Under the pieces are notes generated by a model, which was not told where the DNA came from, searched no databases, and worked only from the letters and a program-made list of their open reading frames with translations. 11,272 nucleotides of DNA from Deltaproteobacteria bacterium UBA5329 (lineage in GTDB: Bacteria; Desulfobacterota; Syntrophorhabdia; Syntrophorhabdales; Syntrophorhabdaceae), in the NCBI GenBank assembly GCA_002408185.1, contig DHQV01000009.1:1-11272 (forward strand), read 5' to 3'. The translations under genes were made by a program, and so were the position numbers. Positions 6,127-11,272 of the stretch are shown here, piece after piece (the first letter of the stretch is position 1; every line of letters begins with the position of its first letter).

Positions 6127-7644
6127 TCACGTAATGAAGAGATTCTTTGTCGCAAAATTAGGGTCACTTGTCAGGTTAACCCCGATCCGCCTGAGTCCCG
6201 CCTCATCGCCAGGGCTCGGTATATGCGTCATATGGACCTCACAACCTTTCAGGTCCTTCAGTTTTGCAAGCGCGAGCTTTGCCGCGGGATTCGTCATGGT
6301 GCTTACGCTGAGGACGATGAGAGCTTCTTCAAGATCGAGACTTACCGAACCTTCGTTTAATATACGGGTTTTAAGGTATCTCACCGAATCTGTCACATAG
6401 TCAGGCAGAAGGGCCAGTTGGTCGGGAATTCCTGCAAGATGTTTGATAGCATGAATGACGAGGCTTGTTGCGGCGTGCATCAACGGCGAATTACTGCCTG
6501 TCACGATCGTTCCATCCTTAAGTTCAATGGAGGCCCCGCAGTATATCCCTTCATTACCCTTGTTGGCGGTCTGTGCGGCAAGTGCGGCATCGCGGGCCGG
6601 TGGCACTACAGACCTGTCTTCGACCGACAGGTCAAATTCCTTCATATAGAGTTCTACTTTTTGACAGGTCTCCTTTTCGGCAAAGCCCATGGCATATTCA
6701 CAGCGATACCGAAAAAATCTCCTGATTATCTCCTGTTTTGCCGCCTCCCTTATCACCTCGTCATTCTCAACGGCGAAACCGACCTTGTTTACGCCCATAT
6801 CGGTCGGAGAACGATAGAAAGACTCACCGCCGGTAATTTTTTCCATGATCCGGTATAACACCGGGAAAACCTCTACATCCCGGTTATAATTGACCGACAT
6901 TTGGCCGTACGCTTCCATGTGAAACGGGTCGATAAGGTTGAAATCCCTGATATCGGCGGTCGCAGCTTCGTACGCAACGTTAACCGGATGCTTCAAAGGC
7001 ATGTTCCAGACGGGAAACGTTTCGAACTTTGCATATCCGGACCGTATACCCCGTTGGTGATCATGATACAGTTGCGAAAGGCACGTGGCGAGCTTGCCTG
7101 AGCCGGGCCCGGGACCCGTTACTATGACAAGGGGTTTTTCGGAAACGATATAATCATTAGCGCCATATCCCTCGTCGCTCACTATCGTGTCCACATCAGT
7201 GGGATATCCCTTCGTGTACCGGTGGGTATAAACGCTTATCCCGCGCCGCTCCAGCTTGTTCTTGAAATGAACTGCTGCGGGTTGGCCTTCGAACCGCGTG
7301 ATGATTACACCGAGAACGTTTATGTCCCAGCTCCTTAAATCATCTATAAGCTTCAGGGCGTCCGCATCGTATGTAATGCCGAAGTCGGCCCGTATCTTCT
7401 TCCTTTCAATATCGCCCGCATATATACACAAAAGGATGTCTGCTTTATCTTTCAGTTTTGAAAGCAGGAGCATTTTGGCATTCGGGTCATAACCTGGAAG
7501 GACCCTGGCCGCATGGAAATCGTAGAGTAGCTTACCACCAAATTCCAGGTACAGTTTGTTGTCGAACCTTTCAACCCTTTCGAGGATCTCGTCTGTCTGC
7601 AGCCGAAGATATTTCTCGTTGTCAAAACCACGGGAAAAATTCAT
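6127..7644 (-). CDS. DUF1846 family protein
   Basis: The product is 505 residues, full length for DUF1846 (PF08903), a family of about 500 residues without an established function that I know of. The N-terminus MNFSRGFDNEKYLRLQ and the glycine-rich TGPGPGSGK (176-184) are typical; the latter resembles a P-loop, but nucleotide binding is unproven for the family. There is no signal peptide, so it should be cytoplasmic. The start ATG at 7642-7644 follows AAGGGG on the minus strand; GTG at 7650 is an in-frame alternative. The gene begins 34 bases after the glnS stop, which suggests co-transcription with glnS. The context gives no firm role. Confidence is high for the family and nil for function. 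Confidence 0.88.
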   Translation of the reverse strand: MNFSRGFDNEKYLRLQTDEILERVERFDNKLYLEFGGKLLYDFHAARVLPGYDPNAKMLLLSKLKDKADILLCIYAGDIERKKIRADFGITYDADALKLIDDLRSWDINVLGVIITRFEGQPAAVHFKNKLERRGISVYTHRYTKGYPTDVDTIVSDEGYGANDYIVSEKPLVIVTGPGPGSGKLATCLSQLYHDHQRGIRSGYAKFETFPVWNMPLKHPVNVAYEAATADIRDFNLIDPFHMEAYGQMSVNYNRDVEVFPVLYRIMEKITGGESFYRSPTDMGVNKVGFAVENDEVIREAAKQEIIRRFFRYRCEYAMGFAEKETCQKVELYMKEFDLSVEDRSVVPPARDAALAAQTANKGNEGIYCGASIELKDGTIVTGSNSPLMHAATSLVIHAIKHLAGIPDQLALLPDYVTDSVRYLKTRILNEGSVSLDLEEALIVLSVSTMTNPAAKLALAKLKDLKGCEVHMTHIPSPGDEAGLRRIGVNLTSDPNFATKNLFIT

Positions 7645-7678
7645 TGCCACCCCTTTTTTCTTTAAACCGGGAAACTAT

Positions 7679-9361
7679 CTATTTTGCAGATATCTTTGCC
7701 CACGAATCCCGAAGTGTAGCGATCCGGTTGAATACCGGTTTTAAGGGCAATGAATCTTTCGTGTCGCAGCAGAAATAGCCGGTGCGTTCGAACTGGTACT
7801 TTTCCCCAGATTTAGCCTGGCCGAGTCCCGGTTCAACGTACGCTCTATCTACGACCTCGAGCGAGCCGGGATTCAGGAGGTCCTTCATTTCACCCTCCGC
7901 ACCCGCAGGATCTGCAACCTTAAAGAGCCTGTCATAAAGGCGGACAGTAACCGGTACGGCATGTACGGCGGATACCCAGTGGATAACACCGTCAACCTTT
8001 CTGCCATCGGCAGGGGCGGCGTTCTTCGTGTCGGGATCATACGTGCAGTGCAATTCCCGGATCTCCCCTGTCGCATCGTCTTTCACCATGGATGCGTAAC
8101 GGATAACGTATGAATTCCTGAGCCGGATCTCCCGGCCGGGACCGAGACGTTTATATTTACGGGGAGGCTCTTCCATAAAATCATCTTTTTCAATGTAAAT
8201 GGTTTTCGAAAATGGTACCATTCGGGTACCCATTTCCGGTTTCTGAGGATGGTTTGCACATTCCATGTCCTCGGTCGCGCCTTCGGGGTAATTGTCGATA
8301 ATGACCTTGAGCGGGCGCAGCACCGCCATTGCCCGAGGTGCGGTCTCGTTCAGGTCCTCGCGCACACAATGTTCGAGGAGCGCTATATCGACAAGATTGT
8401 CATTTTTTGCAACACCGATCCGTGAGCAGAACTCGCGTATTGCGCGCGCCGTGTAACCGCGCCGCCTCATTCCCGCGACTGTCGGCATACGGGGATCGTC
8501 CCATCCGTCGACAAGGGCGCTTTCGACAAGTTCGATCAGTCTTCTCTTGCTCAGGATAGTGTAACTGATGTTGAGGCGGGCAAATTCGATTTGACGGGGT
8601 TTGGACCCCCCGATCAGTTCATTGACGAACCAGTCGTAAAGAGGCCGGTTATTTTCGAACTCCAGCGTGCATATTGAATGCGTTATGCCTTCGATAGAAT
8701 CCGACAGGCAATGAGCAAAATCATACATCGGATAAATCACCCAGTTGTCGCCCAAACGGTAATGGCCGGACCTTTTTATCCGGTAGATGACCGGGTCCCG
8801 CATCGTAATATTCGGAGATGACATATCGATTTTTGCCCTCAGAACATGTGCTCCATCGGGAAATTCACCCGCCCTCATCCGGGTAAAAAGGTCAAGATTT
8901 TCTTCGACTGTTCTGTCACGGTACGGGCTGTTCTTCCCGGGTTCCGTCAGGGTGCCGCGGTATGCCCGTATCTCGTCGGCATTAAGGCTGCAGACATACG
9001 CTTTTCCGGTTTTTATGAGATCGATCGCAAACTGGTATAGTCTGTCAAAATAATCCGATGCAAAAAATAGCCGGTCATCCCAATCGAACCCCAACCACCT
9101 GACATCGTTTTGAATTGATCCGACAAATTCCATGGATTCGCCGGCAGGATCGGTATCATCCATGCGCAGGTTGCAGGTGCCTTTGTACTGAGCCGCAAGG
9201 CCGAAATTGAGGCAGACTGATTTGGCATGCCCTATATGAAGATATCCGTTAGGTTCGGGTGGGAAACGAGTCGCGATCCGGTCATGTTTCCCAGTTTTCA
9301 GGTCGCTATCAATAATTTCTCGAATAAAATCGCTTTGGGTCGACGTAGCATCCTCAATCAT
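7679..9361 (-). CDS. glnS: Glutaminyl-tRNA synthetase
   Basis: GlnRS attaches glutamine to tRNA-Gln in the cytoplasm; 560 residues, close to the 554 of E. coli. The class I motif is in FPPEPNGYLHIGHAKS (HIGH at 42-45), and the KMSKS-type loop reads ILSKR (269-273), where E. coli has VMSKR. The tail has the two beta-barrel anticodon-binding domains (RMVPFSKTIYIEKDDF, VIHWVSAVHAVPV, FERTGYFCCD). PPEPNGYLHIGH with the GlnRS-type barrels distinguishes it from GltX. ATG 9361 is chosen because its protein aligns with E. coli GlnRS at FIREIIDSDL and a GAGGA lies just upstream; an in-frame TTG at 9385 is less likely. Having GlnRS suggests the cell need not rely on the GatCAB route for Gln-tRNA, though GatCAB could still exist. 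Confidence 0.96.
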   Translation of the reverse strand: MIEDATSTQSDFIREIIDSDLKTGKHDRIATRFPPEPNGYLHIGHAKSVCLNFGLAAQYKGTCNLRMDDTDPAGESMEFVGSIQNDVRWLGFDWDDRLFFASDYFDRLYQFAIDLIKTGKAYVCSLNADEIRAYRGTLTEPGKNSPYRDRTVEENLDLFTRMRAGEFPDGAHVLRAKIDMSSPNITMRDPVIYRIKRSGHYRLGDNWVIYPMYDFAHCLSDSIEGITHSICTLEFENNRPLYDWFVNELIGGSKPRQIEFARLNISYTILSKRRLIELVESALVDGWDDPRMPTVAGMRRRGYTARAIREFCSRIGVAKNDNLVDIALLEHCVREDLNETAPRAMAVLRPLKVIIDNYPEGATEDMECANHPQKPEMGTRMVPFSKTIYIEKDDFMEEPPRKYKRLGPGREIRLRNSYVIRYASMVKDDATGEIRELHCTYDPDTKNAAPADGRKVDGVIHWVSAVHAVPVTVRLYDRLFKVADPAGAEGEMKDLLNPGSLEVVDRAYVEPGLGQAKSGEKYQFERTGYFCCDTKDSLPLKPVFNRIATLRDSWAKISAK

Positions 9362-9428
9362 ATTTTCCTCAGGTTTTTCACGCAATGTCTTGTTGGCTCC
9401 TACTCACAGTGTGCTTCAGGAGTGAACA

Positions 9429-9457
9429 TTTTTACCATAAATGGCTTTCATTATCAA
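9429..9457 (-). promoter_or_regulatory. Possible glnS promoter
   Basis: On the minus strand, TTGATA (9452-9457, 5/6 match to -35) is followed after 17 bases by TAAAAA (9429-9434, 4/6 match to -10). It would give a leader of about 60 bases before ATG 9361. This 207-base divergent spacer (9362-9568) must also hold the promoter of the MBL-fold gene, for which I found only a weak TTTACA (9517-9522) without a good -10. Confidence 0.3.
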
Positions 9458-9568
9458 TGTGTTATAGAAAAACATCGGAACGGATCCATAAAGAGAACAA
9501 GGACATTTCCGCATATTTTACAACGGCAGCTTTTATTGCGTTTTAAAGACGATTGCCTTACTATTCAT

Positions 9569-10294
9569 ATGATGAAACTCGTTATTCTGGGCACAGGAAC
9601 GGCTATTCCGCGTATCGAAAGAAATTCTTCGGCTTACCTGGTCATGACCAAAGGCTTGAACATTCTTGTTGATGCAGGCCCGGCCGTGGTGCGACGACTC
9701 TTGGAGAAAGGCTTTGACGTAGACGATATTGACGTTGTGATCATTACGCATTTTCATGTGGATCATACGGCCGATCTCCCCACGTTCTTCTTTGCATGTA
9801 ATTACGGCAAGGTGGCACGTGAGAAACCGCTCACGATAATCGGTGGGAGAGGGATAACCCGTTTTTATGGGGGGCTGCGGAATGTGTATCCCTGGATCGA
9901 GCCGAAAACGTATGACCTGACCGTGAAGCCCCTGGTAAATCAATCGCAGGTGTATAACGGGATTACCATCACAACCGCGCCCGTCAAGCATAACCCCGAA
10001 AGCATTGCCGTCAGGCTCGACGAAAAAAGATCGCTGACATTTTCTGGTGACACGGATTTTTCGCAGAATCTTATAAGACTGGCGGACAGAAGTGATCTCC
10101 TTGTTGCCGAATGTGCGTTTCCGGAACGCAAAGTAAAGGGGCACCTCAACCTCGAGGCCCTCGACAAAATAGTGCAGAAGGCAATGCCGAAACGTGTTCT
10201 GCTAACACATCTCTATCCCGAGTGGGATACATACAAGGGCGTCCTGCACGCGCCTTACCTCCTAGCCGAGGATGGGATGGAGATAGATATTTAG
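9569..10294 (+). CDS. MBL-fold metallo-hydrolase, RNase Z (ElaC)-like
   Basis: The product is 241 residues from ATG 9569 (240 if ATG 9572 is used). It has the metallo-beta-lactamase fold order: LGTGTAIP start, HFHVDH (61-66) as the HxHxDH di-zinc motif, His141 (VKHNPES), Asp161 (FSGDTD), His192 (KGHL) and His214 (LLTHLYPEWD). This set matches the COG1234 / RNase Z-like branch. At 240 residues it is shorter than RNase Z proper (about 300), and the flexible arm of true RNase Z is not obvious. A tRNA 3'-processing role is therefore possible but not shown; another hydrolase of the same branch is equally likely. No good ribosome binding site is seen. The open frame extends upstream to 9227, but conservation begins at MKLVILGTG. 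Confidence 0.85.
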   Translation: MMKLVILGTGTAIPRIERNSSAYLVMTKGLNILVDAGPAVVRRLLEKGFDVDDIDVVIITHFHVDHTADLPTFFFACNYGKVAREKPLTIIGGRGITRFYGGLRNVYPWIEPKTYDLTVKPLVNQSQVYNGITITTAPVKHNPESIAVRLDEKRSLTFSGDTDFSQNLIRLADRSDLLVAECAFPERKVKGHLNLEALDKIVQKAMPKRVLLTHLYPEWDTYKGVLHAPYLLAEDGMEIDI

Positions 10295-10295
10295 A

Positions 10296-10324
10296 CTTGA
10301 TCTTTCTTATTCTGGAAAATCAAG
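10296..10324. other. Imperfect AT-rich hairpin after the MBL-fold gene
   Basis: CTTGAT (10296-10301) pairs with ATCAAG (10319-10324), and TTTC (10303-10306) with GAAA (10315-10318), leaving one bulged base and an 8-base loop. It begins two bases after the stop codon, where a terminator would be expected, but no T-run follows on the + strand. It may be a weak 3' end or transcript stabiliser. Confidence 0.35.
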
Positions 10325-10392
10325 GACATATCGTATACAATCCTATTCAGACCAAATGTACGTTCCGAAAAAAATTCATAACGAGACACTGG

Positions 10393-10410
10393 ATCCCGGC
10401 AAACCGGGAT
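10393..10410. repeat. Perfect GC-rich palindrome, possible dispersed extragenic repeat
   Basis: ATCCCGG (10393-10399) and CCGGGAT (10404-10410) form a perfect 7-bp stem closed by CAAA. The flanks (CTGG before, AACGG after) resemble the short 'TGGATTCCCG...CGGGAATGACG' palindromic repeats scattered between genes in many proteobacterial genomes. No T-run follows, so it is unlikely to be a classical terminator. It lies 18 bases before the ATG of the kinase gene. Confidence 0.45.
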
Positions 10411-10428
10411 AACGGTTAAGTGGTCAAA

Positions 10429-11229
10429 ATGGCAAAGTTTAGACGGGAGAAGGCGGGTCGGTATATTCTTGTATATCGGGGGGGATGCGCCGATATTGGG
10501 GCTTTTATCGACAAGGCTATGGATCCGGACCGGAGGTTGACGGCGGGCAGGGGCGCTCCCGGGATCTTTGAGTTTGATGGAGAGACCTTTGTTATCAGGC
10601 AGTACCTTCATGGGGGGTGGCTGCGGGGTATTACGAAAGGCACGTTCCTGGGAGAAAAACGAGCATCCAATGAACTTGATATTACAGTTTATCTCGACGA
10701 GAACCGGTTCCCCGTGGTGAAGGGATTCGGATATATTTCTAGGAAAGGCATAGTTGCGAATGACCTTTTCTTCATCTCTGTCTTCGCAACAGATGCCTGG
10801 GACCTGCTCGAATATTTCAGACGATCGGGCAGGCGGGAGCGTCTGCGGATGGCAAAGATGCTGGCCGCATATTTTTTCAGGCTTGGCGATCTTGGCATAT
10901 ACCATCCCGATCTTCATCTCAGGAATGTTCTCGTCGATCCGGCCGGAGGGATCTTCTTTCTAGACTTCGACAAGGCATATCGAAAAAAAATGGAGCCGGA
11001 CGATTATGAAAAAATGTTCTGGAGGCTCGACAGGTACGTGCTAAAGTACAGCGAATTGTTTGGCGACCCTGTCAATGACAGAGAGCGCCTTATTTTCTTA
11101 CGGACATTTGAGCGCCTATCCGGATATAAGTTCATATCCAGAATGCAAGCAAACCGCGATAAAAAAGAAAGGTCAGCCCGGCTGGGCTGGCTCATAGACC
11201 GTTTTTTGTACGCCCGCAGGAAGAATTAG
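10429..11229 (+). CDS. KdkA-like lipopolysaccharide core (Kdo) kinase
   Basis: The product is 266 residues with a small protein-kinase-like fold of the Kdo/WaaP type. The N-lobe has FEFDGETFVIRQYLHGGWLRG (47-67), matching the KdkA pattern of a glycine-rich hairpin, 'lvlR-Y-rGG' and an arginine-rich strand. The catalytic loop is HPDLHLRNVLVD (159-170; catalytic Asp161, metal-binding Asn166), followed by the DFD metal motif (FFLDFDKA, 176-183). Such enzymes phosphorylate Kdo or heptose in the lipid A inner core at the cytoplasmic face. Without core-biosynthesis neighbours, Kdo versus heptose cannot be decided. ATG 10429 is used; GTG 10420 is an in-frame alternative. Neither has a convincing ribosome binding site. 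The 125-base gap after the MBL-fold gene suggests a separate transcript. Family call is good, exact substrate uncertain. Confidence 0.8.
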   Translation: MAKFRREKAGRYILVYRGGCADIGAFIDKAMDPDRRLTAGRGAPGIFEFDGETFVIRQYLHGGWLRGITKGTFLGEKRASNELDITVYLDENRFPVVKGFGYISRKGIVANDLFFISVFATDAWDLLEYFRRSGRRERLRMAKMLAAYFFRLGDLGIYHPDLHLRNVLVDPAGGIFFLDFDKAYRKKMEPDDYEKMFWRLDRYVLKYSELFGDPVNDRERLIFLRTFERLSGYKFISRMQANRDKKERSARLGWLIDRFLYARRKN

Positions 11230-11272
11230 GCCGAATTCCACGCTCTAAACTATCTCCCTCTCGCCAGGCTTC
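11230..11272. other. Trailing non-coding edge
   Basis: The last 43 bases after the kinase stop show no recognisable gene, hairpin or promoter. The window ends before any next feature can be judged. Confidence 0.4.

Noticed and set aside
6078..6167. 30-residue N-terminal extension of the metallopeptidase
   Set aside because: It would bury the signal peptide, and a good ribosome binding site (6083-6088) points to the internal ATG at 6077.
9227..9568. Upstream extension of the MBL-fold reading frame
   Set aside because: It overlaps the opposite-strand start of glnS, and the recognisable MBL fold begins at MKLVILGTG (9572 on). The extra part has no visible family features.

Overview
The window looks like chromosomal DNA from a Gram-negative, probably anaerobic bacterium of the deltaproteobacterial (Desulfobacterota) type. 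Four things point there: an outer-membrane beta-barrel protein, a Kdo/LPS-kinase-like protein, a GlnRS, and a NikR with two operators of the GTGTTAC-N13-GTAACAC type that I associate with deltaproteobacterial NikR. The genus cannot be fixed from the sequence alone.

Layout. (1) Positions 1-936 are the right-hand part of a decayed IS21-family insertion sequence: the C-terminal tail of istA, a broken istB (frameshift, in-frame stop, damaged Walker A), and a recognisable right end finishing in TTGACA. (2) Positions 931-5044 form a nickel-uptake locus on the + strand: nikR, then a second NikR-controlled unit of an outer-membrane beta-barrel protein, a NikM-NikN (PDGLE) fusion, the EcfT protein NikQ and the ATPase NikO. 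(3) Positions 5097-9361 are a minus-strand cluster read as glnS, a DUF1846 protein and a secreted HExxH metallopeptidase, with gaps of 34 and 49 bases. (4) Positions 9569-11229 hold two + strand genes, an MBL-fold hydrolase and a KdkA-like LPS-core kinase, separated by a 125-base spacer with two hairpins. No intergenic stretch exceeds 300 bases. I saw no tRNA, rRNA or CRISPR array.

How it works together. The proposed logic is a closed nickel circuit. The beta-barrel would let nickel across the outer membrane, and NikM(N)QO, an energy-coupling-factor transporter, would move it across the inner membrane. NikR with bound nickel would then shut off both its own promoter and the transporter promoter. 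In both promoters the predicted -10 box lies in the 13-base spacer of the operator, so repressor and polymerase should exclude each other.

The most interesting point is that the -35 box of the nikR promoter is the last six bases of the dead IS element. The host therefore seems to have a hybrid promoter: -35 from the transposon, -10 and operator from the original nikR control region. The outer-membrane protein is a candidate nickel channel not usually named as part of ECF nickel systems.
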